Assembly: GCF_019084045.1 (NCBI RefSeq)
Contig: NZ_JAHRED010000001.1
Span: 496,001-560,000, forward strand
DNA: 64,000 bases
Origin: Paeniglutamicibacter quisquiliarum
Lineage (GTDB): Bacteria > Actinomycetota > Actinomycetes > Actinomycetales > Micrococcaceae
Direction: 5' to 3'
Under the pieces are notes generated by a model that did no database searches, was not told where the DNA came from, and saw only the letters and a list, made by a program, of their open reading frames with translations. Below, piece by piece: positions 42,711 to 51,640 of the stretch (positions within the stretch are counted from its first letter, which is position 1; every line of letters begins with the position of its first letter). The position numbers and the translations under genes were made by a program.

Positions 42711-43559
42711 CTACCTTTCGCTTCCGGGGCCGGGGGAGGACAGCAGTTCGCCGAGCACTTCCACACCGAGCCGCCGGGTCATGGCCTGGCGCCAGGGGCG
42801 GCGCCCGTGGATGTCGTCGTGGTAGTCGGCAGGTGCAATGGCATCATCGAGCCGGGCCAGCAGCCGGTATGGCGTGGGATGGTCCCCGGGGCCAAAGCGC
42901 AGCTGCATCGGCCGGGTCGTGGAACCGGAGACGGTCAGTACCAGGAGCCCGTCCTGGTCCAGGCGCCCGATGACCATGGCGCCGGTCCTGCCCAGGTTGG
43001 TCAGCGACAGCCGGCGGAATGCAGTCCTGGCGCGCAACGCGTGGTCCGGAACGAAGATCGAGCGAATCAATTCTCCCGGGCGCAGGGTATTGGCGGCATC
43101 GCCCACCACGAAGTCGGCCACCATTTCGCGGCGAGTGCTTCCGTCCGGCGCGTGGATTTCGAGGCTCCCGTCCAGCGCGGCGCACAGCGAGATGACGGGG
43201 CCGGCCGGCAGCGAGGTGGCGATGTTCCCTCCCATGGTGGAGAGGTTCCAGATCTTGAAGGATGCGACGAACGAGTCGCAGGCGGGGCGGATGAGGTCGA
43301 TGGCTCTCCACTGAGGTGGCACCGCGGGGTCTTCCGGCACGGCGTAGAGCTCGGCGATGGTGCAGGTGGAGGCGAACTCGATGCCGTCGGTGCGCACGGT
43401 GACGGGCGTCCAGCCCGCACTGGTCAGATCCAGCAGCCGGGTGAGGTTTGGGGACCCCTCGGAGAAGAGCACGGTTCCGCCGGCCAGCCAGGCATCGCCG
43501 GTGCGGAACTCGCGGGGATCGGCCGTGGGGACCATTGCCTCTATGGTGTTCAGGTCCAT
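42711..43559 (-). CDS. FAD-binding subunit of the molybdenum dehydrogenase
   Basis: A 282-residue PCMH-type FAD-binding protein (CoxM/XdhB class). It has [14 protein letters not shown] (FAD pyrophosphate motif; usual AGGTDL), the second motif [15 protein letters not shown] and the C-terminal CO-dehydrogenase flavoprotein domain ([20 protein letters not shown] region). It passes electrons from the iron-sulfur clusters of the fused subunit. The ATG at 43559 has GGGAGG upstream; it overlaps the XdhC gene end by ten bases. Confidence 0.9.
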   Translation of the reverse strand: MDLNTIEAMVPTADPREFRTGDAWLAGGTVLFSEGSPNLTRLLDLTSAGWTPVTVRTDGIEFASTCTIAELYAVPEDPAVPPQWRAIDLIRPACDSFVASFKIWNLSTMGGNIATSLPAGPVISLCAALDGSLEIHAPDGSTRREMVADFVVGDAANTLRPGELIRSIFVPDHALRARTAFRRLSLTNLGRTGAMVIGRLDQDGLLVLTVSGSTTRPMQLRFGPGDHPTPYRLLARLDDAIAPADYHDDIHGRRPWRQAMTRRLGVEVLGELLSSPGPGSER

Positions 43560-44761
43560 GACGGGACCTCCCGCTTCAGTTGGTGGCCGGATGCCGTTTC
43601 CGTGGAGCATTGGCCCGGGGGCTGCCCATGGATGGGGCCCGAAGTGGAGCTCAGGGAGGAACCCGTTGCGCGCGGGGACCTGGCGGCGATGATCTCCGCG
43701 GCGATGCCGATGGCGACCTCGCCGGGGGTGCCGGCCTGCAGGTCGAGGCCGATGGGGGAGTGCAGCGCGGCCAGGGCCTCCTCGGGGACGGACGCCGCCC
43801 GCAACGCGCGCAGGCGGGATTCGTGGCTGGTCCGCGACCCCATGGCGCCGACGTAGGCGACGGGTTGGCCCAGTGCCAGGGCCAGCAGCGGGATGTCGAA
43901 TTTCGGGTCGTGGGTCAGCACGCACAGCACCGTGCGTTCATCGACGCGGCCGGCGGCGATTTCGGCGGCCAGGTAGTCGTGCGGCCAGCGCGTGGAAATC
44001 TCGTCAGCCATGGTGAAGCGTGGCTGCAGGGTGAATGCGGAGCGGGCATCGCAGAGCGTGGTGGCGTATCCGAGGAGCGGGGCCAGCTTGAGCAGTTCCC
44101 CGGCGAAGCTGTTGGCCCCGAAGACGATCATGCGCGGCGGGGCGAGCCGCGACTCGACAAGCAACTCCAGGAGCTCGGTGCCGGGGAACCCTGCCTCCCG
44201 GTCGAGGCGGATGGTTCCGGTGCGACCGGCGGCAACCAAGGGAAGGCAGAACCCGGCGGCGAGTGCACCGGCCGGTGCCCCCACCAGCGGGGCCAGCAAT
44301 GTGGCCAGGGACGGCACCGTCTGGGTGGCGGGTGCCGAAACCAGGGTTGCGCCGCAGGATCCGGCATCGATCCGGCGCACCAGCGCCACCGGATCCGCGG
44401 CGGGAAGCATCGCGAAGTCGCTCAGCAGCCCGTGCATGGGCGAGTCCGCGCCAAAGGGCCCAATGTGGACGTCCACTTCCCCTCCACACGTCAGCCCGGC
44501 GGCGAAGGGATCGTCGGGCGAATATCCGAAGTGTTCCCGGCGGGATGTCCCTTGAGCCAGGGCTTCGAGGGCCGCGGCGTGCACTGCGGCATCGATGCAG
44601 CCGCCGGAAAGCGCACCGGTGATCCGGCCACCTTCATGGATGAGCATCGAGGTGCCGATGGGATGCGGGGCCGACCCCCGCGTGCCCACGATGGTGGCCA
44701 CCGCGAAGGATTCTCCGGCAGCCACCGTCGTGGCGTTCAACGAGGAATGGAGATTGAGCAT
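43550..44761 (-). CDS. xdhC: XdhC-family molybdenum enzyme maturation protein
   Basis: A 403-residue two-domain XdhC/CoxI protein. The N-terminal XdhC domain has GSAPHPIGTSMLIHEGG and the ALSGGCIDAAVH motif (Cys), then the second domain carries IVFGANSFAGELLKLAPLLGY (Rossmann) and the VLTHDPKFDIPLLALAL signature. XdhC binds molybdopterin, promotes its sulfuration and delivers it to xanthine dehydrogenase. I prefer the ATG at 44761, with AGGG nine bases upstream; the ATG at 44770 directly abuts that AGGG. First gene of the three-gene dehydrogenase unit. Confidence 0.88.
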   Translation of the reverse strand: MLNLHSSLNATTVAAGESFAVATIVGTRGSAPHPIGTSMLIHEGGRITGALSGGCIDAAVHAAALEALAQGTSRREHFGYSPDDPFAAGLTCGGEVDVHIGPFGADSPMHGLLSDFAMLPAADPVALVRRIDAGSCGATLVSAPATQTVPSLATLLAPLVGAPAGALAAGFCLPLVAAGRTGTIRLDREAGFPGTELLELLVESRLAPPRMIVFGANSFAGELLKLAPLLGYATTLCDARSAFTLQPRFTMADEISTRWPHDYLAAEIAAGRVDERTVLCVLTHDPKFDIPLLALALGQPVAYVGAMGSRTSHESRLRALRAASVPEEALAALHSPIGLDLQAGTPGEVAIGIAAEIIAARSPRATGSSLSSTSGPIHGQPPGQCSTETASGHQLKREVPSWT

Positions 44762-44861
44762 GGCGGGCATCCCTGACGATGCAGACGGGGGTGGGCGTTG
44801 GGCGGGCGCGCCTTGGCCGGCTCCCGGTTCGTGTGGGTCGTGGTCATCGGGCTCGCCGGGC

Positions 44862-45353
44862 CTAATACTCGATGCGGGTCTCGAGCGCCGCCCAGAGGGC
44901 GAATGGCTCGTGGCGGTCGAAACCGGCCTCGGGGACGCGTTCGACAGGCATCAGCGCCGAACGCTCCGCCTCACCGCCGTCAAAGTACTCGTAGAAGGCG
45001 GCGTCGTCGAATCCGGCAGCAGCAGCCTCGTACCTGTCCGAGGCATAGACCACCCGAGAGACCCGTGCCCACAGTGCGGAGGCCAGGCACATCGGGCAGG
45101 GCTCGCAGCTGGAGTACAACACCGCGCCGGTGAGATCGAAGGTGCCAAGCGCCGTACATGCGGCACGGATGGCGGTGACTTCGGCGTGGGCGGTGGGGTC
45201 GTTGTTGGCCGTGACCCGGTTGACTCCCTCGAAGCGGGATCCGTCGGCGGCCACGATCAAGGCTCCGAAGGGACCGCCCGCGTTGCGGACGTTGTCCGCG
45301 GCAATGGCAACGGCCGCCGCGAGGTTCTTTGCTGAAACGGTGGTGTCGGTCAT
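44862..45353 (-). CDS. Nucleoside/guanine deaminase (CDA fold, GuaD type)
   Basis: A 163-residue zinc deaminase of the cytidine-deaminase superfamily. Zinc ligands and proton shuttle are His56 and Glu58 (TAHAEVTAIR) with Cys86 and Cys89 (PCPMC). The C-terminal segment DDAAFYEYFDGG and the Asn-rich ANNDPTAHAE match B. subtilis-type guanine deaminase, which makes xanthine; this would feed the xanthine-dehydrogenase-type enzyme encoded just downstream. tRNA adenosine deaminase is less likely because of length and context. ATG at 45353 follows GGAAG. Confidence 0.85.
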   Translation of the reverse strand: MTDTTVSAKNLAAAVAIAADNVRNAGGPFGALIVAADGSRFEGVNRVTANNDPTAHAEVTAIRAACTALGTFDLTGAVLYSSCEPCPMCLASALWARVSRVVYASDRYEAAAAGFDDAAFYEYFDGGEAERSALMPVERVPEAGFDRHEPFALWAALETRIEY

Positions 45354-45479
45354 GGTGGCGACTTCCTTACCCATCAGGCGAAACGCCGGAGAAAGGATGC
45401 CTTCCCCCTGCAGGGAAGCCGGCGTCGGTAATCATCAACATAGCAAGTGAAGATGTACTAAGCCACCATCCGGGCAAGG
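45354..45479 (-). promoter_or_regulatory. Structured leader of the guanine deaminase gene
   Basis: Reading the minus strand, CCGGCTTCCC and GGGGGAAGGCATCCTTTCTCCGGC form a nested stem (outer ACGCCGG/CCGGCGT around 45383-45436, inner CTTCCC/GGGAAG near 45412-45429) within 35-80 bases of the start codon. It may be an attenuator or simply a stable leader. It does not carry the conserved loops of purine riboswitches. Confidence 0.35.
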
Positions 45480-46295
45480 CTAGGAGCGGGACCCGGCGAT
45501 GGCGCGCAACCTCCGGATCACGGACACCGCATGCCACACGACGGCATAGGCCGCCAAGGCCACAACCAGGGCGGCGCCGCCGCGCGTAATGACGATCCAC
45601 AGGAACGACCCGGCAGTGGCTGCGTCTTCCATGGCCGGTGTCGAACCCAGGCCGAGGACCGCGGCAGCCGCGGCGGGAACCACAAGGAACAGCGCCAGCA
45701 GCACGGTGCGCACCTTCCGGCCCACCCGTTCGCTTCTCTTCCCCCGATGCCCGGAGGCTTTCTGCCGTTTCAGGTACCAGATCACGATGAACGCCAGCCC
45801 GGCCAGGGTGCTGCCGTGCTGCAGGAGCCGGTAGACGGCGATCCCGGCAAAAGGCTCGCTGGCCAGCAACGGCACTCGTTCAACGACCCAACCGTAGGAA
45901 TGCGTGAAGGAATCCCATGCAAGGTGCGTGAGAAGCCCGAGCATCAGCGAATAGAAGGTCCACAACGCAACCCGGGCACTCGTGGGCGGACGCCCCTTGA
46001 GCGCCGGCTTGTCCGGGACCCACGAGTCGGGAAGCGCCCACCGCAGCGGTTTCACCACGAGCCACAGGAACCCTGCCAGCACCAGCGCCAGCGGCAAGCC
46101 GACGGTCAGGATCTGGGAAAAATCGTGCGAGTTGGCGCCGTTGAGCATCGGTGCGTACCAAGCGCCGCTCGTGGAAGACACCATGGCGAAGTAGGGGACA
46201 TCCGGGGCCATGGCTCCGGCGACCAAGGCAATCGGGACGAAGGGTTGCCGCAGGAAGGGCAGGACGGCAGCCGGGTGGGCCAGGGTGAAAGGCAA
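45480..46295 (-). CDS. DUF4184 integral membrane protein
   Basis: A 271-residue membrane protein starting MPFTLAHPAAVLPFLR, with ALVAGAMAPDVPYF soon after; this is the diagnostic DUF4184 opening, in which the His and Asp residues resemble metal-dependent hydrolases of the YdjM/LexA-regulated type. Five to six membrane helices follow, with HLAWDSFTHSYGW in the middle. The function is unknown. It stands alone with about 125 bases on one side and 170 on the other; the latter (46296-46467) shows nothing recognisable. Confidence 0.87.
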   Translation of the reverse strand: MPFTLAHPAAVLPFLRQPFVPIALVAGAMAPDVPYFAMVSSTSGAWYAPMLNGANSHDFSQILTVGLPLALVLAGFLWLVVKPLRWALPDSWVPDKPALKGRPPTSARVALWTFYSLMLGLLTHLAWDSFTHSYGWVVERVPLLASEPFAGIAVYRLLQHGSTLAGLAFIVIWYLKRQKASGHRGKRSERVGRKVRTVLLALFLVVPAAAAAVLGLGSTPAMEDAATAGSFLWIVITRGGAALVVALAAYAVVWHAVSVIRRLRAIAGSRS

Positions 46296-46467
46296 GGGAT
46301 TCCTCGAAAAGTTGTTTCAGGGCCCACGGAGCAGCCAATGACTGGTGCGAATGGGCCTACCGTCAAGCCTAATCCTCCATGGACGCGTTCCGGGCTGAAT
46401 CCGCTGTTGGCACCGCCACGTTGGCTGCAGTCTGGGACACGGCGCCCAAGTGCCGCCAGTCCGTTTC

Positions 46468-47415
46468 CTAGTGTTTGGGTGCCGGCGTGATCAGGCCGTC
46501 CGGGGTGGTGCCGGCCGATGAAAAGGTGTGGGCGGTCTGAAGGATCATCTCCTGCATGGCCTGGGCGGCACGGGTCGGGGCCACGTCATTGCGGTGGACC
46601 AAGGCGACCGAACGGATCAGGCTCGGCTCCTTCAGCCTGACCGAGCGCAATTCCGGGCGATCCACCATAACCATGGCGGGAACCACAGCGACGCCGAGGC
46701 CGCGTTCCACGCAGCGGAGCACCGCGTCCATTTCCGACCCCTCGAGAACAATCTTCGGGCTGAGTCCCGCTTCCCGGAAGGCCTGCATCGTTGCCGCCCG
46801 CAGGTCGTAGCTTTCGTGAAACGTGATCTGCGGAAGGCGCGCGAGCTCGGCCAATGTGAGCGATTCCCGGTTCTTGAACAAGGGGCTGTGGGCCGCGGCC
46901 GCGACCACCAGTTCCTCGGTGAGCAGCGGGATCCTCCGGAAACTTGCCGAAGCCGCCTGGGCATCCTCCGAGGTGGTGATGAGCGCCAGGTCCAAGGTGC
47001 CGCCGGCCAGCTCATCCAACAGACCATGCGAGCCGCTTTCGCTCAGGTGCAAGTCGATGCCCGGGTAGGCCGCATGGAACGAGGCCAGTACCTCGGCGAC
47101 CATGCTGATGCACAGCGTCGGCGGAGCGCCGAGGCGGACCCGGCCCTTTCGCAGCCCGGCCAGCTCCTGCATCTCGTGGCGGACGGTTTCCGCGTCGGCG
47201 AGCATCCGCCTGGCCAGGGGGAGCAGTGCTTCCCCGGCGTCGGTGAGTGTGATGTTGCCCCGGGCCCGGTGGAAAAGCTCGGCCCCGAGATCCGCTTCCA
47301 GGGTGGAGATCTGCCTGCTCAAGGAGGGCTGGGCAAGGTGCAGATGCGCGGCGGCACGCGTGAAATGGCCGATGCGGGCCACCTCCACGAAACTTTGGAG
47401 CTGTTCCAGGTTCAT
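46468..47415 (-). CDS. LysR-family transcriptional regulator
   Basis: A 315-residue LysR regulator: N-terminal helix-turn-helix MNLEQLQSFVEVARIGHFTRA with LHLAQPSLSRQISTLEADLG, and the LysR substrate domain (RVRLGAPPTLCISMVAEVLASF onwards). ATG at 47415 is the family start. The minus-strand -10 box TACGCT (47428-47423) is seven bases before it, so the mRNA is probably leaderless. It is divergent from the flavoprotein gene, its likely target. The C-terminal 20 residues are outside the family core. Confidence 0.92.
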   Translation of the reverse strand: MNLEQLQSFVEVARIGHFTRAAAHLHLAQPSLSRQISTLEADLGAELFHRARGNITLTDAGEALLPLARRMLADAETVRHEMQELAGLRKGRVRLGAPPTLCISMVAEVLASFHAAYPGIDLHLSESGSHGLLDELAGGTLDLALITTSEDAQAASASFRRIPLLTEELVVAAAAHSPLFKNRESLTLAELARLPQITFHESYDLRAATMQAFREAGLSPKIVLEGSEMDAVLRCVERGLGVAVVPAMVMVDRPELRSVRLKEPSLIRSVALVHRNDVAPTRAAQAMQEMILQTAHTFSSAGTTPDGLITPAPKH

Positions 47416-47493
47416 GCTTGATAGCGTATCCGCATTGAAACGACTCAAACAATTCATTGGACGAATCAAGGGCATGTTCCTAGCGTTGAATAC
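47416..47493. promoter_or_regulatory. LysR/flavoprotein divergent promoter-operator
   Basis: This 78-base region carries two LysR-style dyads, TTGA-N6-TCAA (47435-47448) and ATTC-N7-GAAT (47452-47466), the latter containing a T-N11-A pattern. TAGCGT (47481-47486) is a -10 box seven bases before the flavoprotein ATG, and TACGCT on the other strand serves the regulator gene. Confidence 0.6.
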
Positions 47494-49233
47494 ATGAGAG
47501 CAACGAATGCGAACGAGCAACAGATTTCCACCACTGTCCTGGTCATCGGCACGGGCGGATCCGGCCTGCGGGCCGCCATCGAGCTGGCCGAAATGGGGGT
47601 GGACGTGCTCGCCCTGGGCAAGCGCCCGCGCAACGACGCCCACACCTCCCTTGCCGCCGGCGGCATCAACGCGGCCCTTGGCACCATGGACAAGGACGAC
47701 AGCTGGCAGCAACACGCCGCCGACACCATCAAGGAAAGCTACTTCCTGGCCAATCCCCGCACCGTGGAGATCGTTGCCCGCGGTGCGGCGCAGGGAATCG
47801 GCGACCTGGAACGCTACGGCATGGGTTTCGCGCGGGAAGAGGACGGCCGCATCTCGCAGCGCTTCTTCGGCGCACACACCTTCCGCCGCACCGCCTTCGC
47901 CGGTGACTACACGGGGCTGGAAATCCAGCGCAGCCTGGTGAACCGGGCCGAGCAACTGAAGATCCCGATCCTTGACTCGGTGTACGTCACCCGGCTGCTG
48001 GTGAAGGACAACCAGGTCTTTGGCGCCTACGGCTTCGACATCAACACCGGCAAGCGCTACCTCATCCATGCAGACTCGGTCATCCTGGCCGCCGGGGGCC
48101 ACACCCGCATCTGGCGCCGCACCTCCTCGCGCCGGGACGAGAACACCGGGGATGCCTTCCGCCTGGCCGTGGACGCCGGCGCCCGGTTGCGCGACCCCGA
48201 GCTGGTGCAGTTCCACCCCTCCGGCATCATCGAACCGGAAAGCGCGGCGGGCACGCTGATTTCCGAGGCAGCCCGCGGGGAGGGCGGCATCCTGCGCAAC
48301 GCGCTGGGGGAGCGGTTCATGGAACGCTACGACCCGATCCGCAAGGAGCTCTCCACCCGGGACCGCGTGGCACTGGCCGCCTACACCGAAATCAAGGAAG
48401 GCCGCGGCACCAAGAACGGCGGTGTCTGGCTGGATGTCTCGCACCTGCCTCGCGAAACCATCATGGAGCGCCTGCCGCGCGTCTACCAGACCATGATGGA
48501 GGAACAGATGCTCGACATCACCGCCGAGCCCATCGAGATCGCCCCCACCGCCCACTACTCCATGGGCGGGGTCTGGGTCCGCCCGGAGGACCACGGCACC
48601 GACGTCTCCGGGCTTTACGCCATCGGCGAGGCCTCCAGCGGACTGCACGGGGCCAACCGGCTGGGCGGCAACTCCCTGATCGAGCTGCTGGTCTTCGGAC
48701 GCATCGTCGCACGCGCCGCGGCCAAGTATTCGGCCTCCCTGGAATCCCAACCGCGTTCGGCCGACGCCATCGCCGGCGCCCGGGCGGAGATCGAGGACCT
48801 GCTGGCGGCAGACGGGACGGAAAACGTCCGGGAACTGCAGCGCGCCATCCGGAACATGATGACCGACCATGCGGGCGTGGTGCGGGACGAGGAGGGCCTG
48901 TTGGCCGGCCTGGCGAAGCTGGACTCGATTGAGGAGCGCATGGAGGCCGTGGGGATCCACCCCGACATTGCCGGCTACCAGGACCTCGCCCATGCATTCG
49001 ACCTGAAGGGATCCGCGCTGGCCGCCAGGGCCACCCTCGTGGCGGCGCTCGAGCGCCGGGAGACCCGTGGCTGCCACAACCGCAGCGACTACCCCCGGAT
49101 GGACGAATCCCTGCGGGTCAACCTGGTGTGGTCGCCGACGGCAGGGATTGTTCGTGAGGAGATCCCGGACGTTTCCATGGAAGTCGCCGAGCTCATCAAG
49201 GAGGTCTCAAGCGTCGGAAAGCTCGTGGAGTAG
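47494..49233 (+). CDS. SdhA/FrdA/NadB-type FAD-binding oxidoreductase
   Basis: A 579-residue flavoprotein of the succinate dehydrogenase/fumarate reductase flavoprotein family. FAD motif VIGTGGSGLRAAIELAEMG is near residues 17-35. His50 in DAHTSLAAGGINAAL aligns with the histidine that covalently binds FAD in SdhA. HYSMGGVWV, GANRLGGNSLIELLVFGR and RRETRGCHNRSDYP (C-terminal domain) are present. No iron-sulfur or membrane subunit gene is adjacent, so it is a soluble dehydrogenase or an L-aspartate-oxidase-like enzyme with unknown substrate. Controlled by the divergent LysR gene (inference). Confidence 0.87.
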   Translation: MRATNANEQQISTTVLVIGTGGSGLRAAIELAEMGVDVLALGKRPRNDAHTSLAAGGINAALGTMDKDDSWQQHAADTIKESYFLANPRTVEIVARGAAQGIGDLERYGMGFAREEDGRISQRFFGAHTFRRTAFAGDYTGLEIQRSLVNRAEQLKIPILDSVYVTRLLVKDNQVFGAYGFDINTGKRYLIHADSVILAAGGHTRIWRRTSSRRDENTGDAFRLAVDAGARLRDPELVQFHPSGIIEPESAAGTLISEAARGEGGILRNALGERFMERYDPIRKELSTRDRVALAAYTEIKEGRGTKNGGVWLDVSHLPRETIMERLPRVYQTMMEEQMLDITAEPIEIAPTAHYSMGGVWVRPEDHGTDVSGLYAIGEASSGLHGANRLGGNSLIELLVFGRIVARAAAKYSASLESQPRSADAIAGARAEIEDLLAADGTENVRELQRAIRNMMTDHAGVVRDEEGLLAGLAKLDSIEERMEAVGIHPDIAGYQDLAHAFDLKGSALAARATLVAALERRETRGCHNRSDYPRMDESLRVNLVWSPTAGIVREEIPDVSMEVAELIKEVSSVGKLVE

Positions 49234-49250
49234 CGGGCAGGACGGTGCTG

Positions 49251-49304
49251 CCTGCGGCCCCGGCGGCCATTCCCGACGCAGGGGAAGGCCGCCCGGGCCG
49301 CAGG
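49251..49304. terminator. Terminator between convergent genes
   Basis: CCTGCGGCCCCGGCGGCC (49251-49268) pairs with GGCCGCCCGGGCCGCAGG (49287-49304) with one mismatch. It can stop both the flavoprotein and the MFS transporter transcripts. Confidence 0.85.
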
Positions 49305-49317
49305 CATTTCGCGGCGG

Positions 49318-50616
49318 CTAGTGCTGTTCGGCCGGGTCGGCCACGGGCTTGACGCGGAAGGTGATGACGGCGAACAGGACTGCGGCCAGGCCCGCTCCCA
49401 AGGCGAAGACGAGGAAGTTCGAGTTGACGCCGAGCCCGGCGGCCAGCAGCAGCCCGCCCACCTGCGGGGCGGCGACGGCGCCGATGCGGCCCATGCCCAT
49501 TGCCCAGCCCAGCGCGGTGCCGCGCAGGCGCTCCGGGTAGTGGTTGGCGACGGCGGCGATGAGCAGCGCAGCGGTGCCGTGGGTGCCCACGCCGGCGAGG
49601 ATCAACATTGCGTAGACGACCCCGACCGGGGGAGTGGTCATGATGACGGCCAGGCCGATCCCGGCCACCAGGGCCGCAGCGGCCGCGGCCGGGGCGGCGC
49701 CAAAGCGGTCACCGGCCCAGGCCGTGACGACGGACCCTGCCACGGCGCCCAGGTTCAGGGCCAGCGCGAAGGTCAGGGCCGAACCCAGGTCGTACCCGGC
49801 CTGTTCCATCAGGCTGGGCAGCCAGGTGCCCAGGCCGTACCAGGCGAAGAGGATGGCCAGCGAGGCCACCGCGAAGAGCACCGAGGCACGGGCATAGGGA
49901 GCACGGAGCAGTTGGCCAAAACCCGACCCGCGGCGCGCGCCCGGCCCGCTGCGGTGCTTGAAGGAGAGGGTTTCGGGCAGGTAGCGGAAGCCCATCGGCA
50001 CCACCACGACCAGCGCGATGACGGCAATCAGGAACATTGCCTCCCAGCCGAAGGCCGGGATGACCCAGATGCCGGTGACAGCGGCGATCGAACCGCCGAT
50101 GGGCACACCCGACATCATCAACGTGGCCATGGTCGAGCGCCAGCGGTCCGGCACCAATTCGGCCACCATCGCATTGGCGGAGGGAACGAGGCCACCCAGG
50201 CCGATTCCGGCCAGCAGGCGAAGGGCACCGAAGACCAACGGGTTCGGGGCGAAGGCGCACAGGATGGTGAGGGTGGAGAAGAGGATCGAGCAGGCCAGGA
50301 TGGTCCGGCGCCGACCCAGCACGTCGGCCAGCCGTCCGGCCCCGAGCGCACCGATCATCATGCCCACGAAGGCCAGCGAGCCGATGGTGCCCATGGTCGT
50401 CGGGGTCAGGCCCCAGTCATCGATCGCGAGCAGGGATGACTGCACGGTGCCGTACACGATGAGGTCGTATCCGTCGAAAACCACCAACAGCCAACAGGTC
50501 ACAATGGCCAGCACGGCCTTGCGGTTTGAGAGGTTCTTGGGCTGTGACGGCTGCGCCGAATCGCCGGTGTTCTGTCCGGTAGGACCCGCAACGGCGCCCG
50601 TTGTGGAAAAAGTCAT
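49318..50616 (-). CDS. MFS transporter, aromatic acid:H+ symporter (AAHS) type
   Basis: A 432-residue 12-helix major facilitator. Helix 1 holds VVFDGYDLIVYGTV, the DGxD motif characteristic of aromatic acid:H+ symporters (PcaK/BenK). The cytoplasmic loop after helix 2 has GAGRLADVLGRRRT, and a large loop lies in the middle (GFRYLPETLSFKHRSGPGARRG). The substrate is probably a benzoate-like or other small acid. The divergent IclR gene is the obvious regulator. Confidence 0.88.
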   Translation of the reverse strand: MTFSTTGAVAGPTGQNTGDSAQPSQPKNLSNRKAVLAIVTCWLLVVFDGYDLIVYGTVQSSLLAIDDWGLTPTTMGTIGSLAFVGMMIGALGAGRLADVLGRRRTILACSILFSTLTILCAFAPNPLVFGALRLLAGIGLGGLVPSANAMVAELVPDRWRSTMATLMMSGVPIGGSIAAVTGIWVIPAFGWEAMFLIAVIALVVVVPMGFRYLPETLSFKHRSGPGARRGSGFGQLLRAPYARASVLFAVASLAILFAWYGLGTWLPSLMEQAGYDLGSALTFALALNLGAVAGSVVTAWAGDRFGAAPAAAAAALVAGIGLAVIMTTPPVGVVYAMLILAGVGTHGTAALLIAAVANHYPERLRGTALGWAMGMGRIGAVAAPQVGGLLLAAGLGVNSNFLVFALGAGLAAVLFAVITFRVKPVADPAEQH

Positions 50617-50627
50617 AGGTACAAGTG

Positions 50628-50665
50628 TTGCCGGTCTCAGTGTGACGGCACATATAATTCTGATG
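50628..50665 (+). promoter_or_regulatory. Leaderless promoter of the IclR gene
   Basis: A consensus TATAAT (50653-50658) ends six bases before the GTG at 50665; TTGCCG (50628-50633) is a possible -35 at 19 bases. An ATG two bases earlier (50663) is out of frame. The lack of a ribosome site fits a leaderless transcript. The same 48-base gap serves the divergent MFS gene. Confidence 0.6.
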
Positions 50666-51489
50666 TGCAGAAATTACGGGTAAGCCGCGAGATCCCCCGC
50701 TACCCCATCGAGGCGGTCGACAACGCCCTGAAGCTCATTGAGCTGTTGCGCGACCATGGTTCCGTCCGGCTCAAGAACGCGGCCGCCGAGCTCGGCGTCT
50801 CGCCCTCCACCGTCCATCGCCTGCTGGCCATGCTCATCTATCGCGGCTTTGCCGAACGCGCGAGGGGCCGCGGCTACGTACCCGGTCCCGCACTCGGGGC
50901 CGGGCCGGCCGGCCACGGCCGGGTCAGCGAGCTGCGTGCCCTGGCGCAGCCGCTGCTGGAGGAGCTGGCTGCCACGGTGCGGGAAACCGTGAACCTGATG
51001 GTGCGCGTGGGCGGGGAAGTCCGCTTCCTGTCCACCGTCGAGGGATCCCGGCCGGTGCGTGTCGGCGACCGCCAGGGGACGGTGCTGCCCGCCCACCGGG
51101 CCTCGGCCGGAAAGGCCATGCTGGCCCGGCTCGACCCGAACGAGCTCGAGCAGCTCTACCGCGGGGAAACGGCCACCGCACGCCGACTCAATGAGGAGGA
51201 CTACGCCGCCCTGGTGCGCGAACTCGGAATCGTCCGGGAACGCGGGTTTGCCGCCAACTTCGAGGGGACCGAAGAGGGGGTCAGCGCGCTGGGAATGGCC
51301 ATAACCAACGAAGATGGCGAGGTGGTCTGCGGCATCAGCGTGGCCATCCCGCAATCCCGTTTCCGGGAGGTGTTCGACGCGGGCCTGCTCGGGCAGACGG
51401 CGCGCACCGCCAAATTGCTGGAAGAGCGGCTGGGCGCGGTTTCCGGCGGCTCTGGGCCGGACCGGGACCAGCCGCCCTCGGCCGGGTAG
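50665..51489 (+). CDS. IclR-family transcriptional regulator
   Basis: A 274-residue IclR regulator. The winged helix spans residues 10-75 (VDNALKLIELLRDHGSVRL, VSPSTVHRLLAMLIYRGFAER), and the effector domain contains VNLMVRVGGEVRFL, LPAHRASAGKAMLA (family signature) and GFAANFEGTEEGVSALGMAI. The C-terminal tail after residue 250 is a Gly/Pro/Asp-rich extension. It presumably controls the divergent AAHS transporter in response to an organic acid (inference). Confidence 0.9.
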   Translation: MQKLRVSREIPRYPIEAVDNALKLIELLRDHGSVRLKNAAAELGVSPSTVHRLLAMLIYRGFAERARGRGYVPGPALGAGPAGHGRVSELRALAQPLLEELAATVRETVNLMVRVGGEVRFLSTVEGSRPVRVGDRQGTVLPAHRASAGKAMLARLDPNELEQLYRGETATARRLNEEDYAALVRELGIVRERGFAANFEGTEEGVSALGMAITNEDGEVVCGISVAIPQSRFREVFDAGLLGQTARTAKLLEERLGAVSGGSGPDRDQPPSAG

Positions 51490-51640
51490 TTCCGGCGCGG
51501 GCGCCGGATTGGAACCCGTTCGATGGCGCCGGGCCGCGGGCAACACCGGCCCCTGGAGTGCGGGGCTCTGGTGTGGATCCCCTTCGGGAACGACAATGAA
51601 GCGTGGGGGCCGAAGCGGGAACCCCGGGAAGGGAAGTGGC

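Noticed and set aside
40132-42825. 897-codon plus-strand frame opposite the molybdenum subunit
   Set aside because: It mirrors the dehydrogenase gene, is His/Gly/Arg-rich without motifs and covers the same DNA; the minus-strand gene has cluster ligands and cofactor motifs.
47416-49077. Upstream extension of the LysR frame
   Set aside because: It is antisense to the flavoprotein gene; LysR proteins start at MNLEQLQSF.
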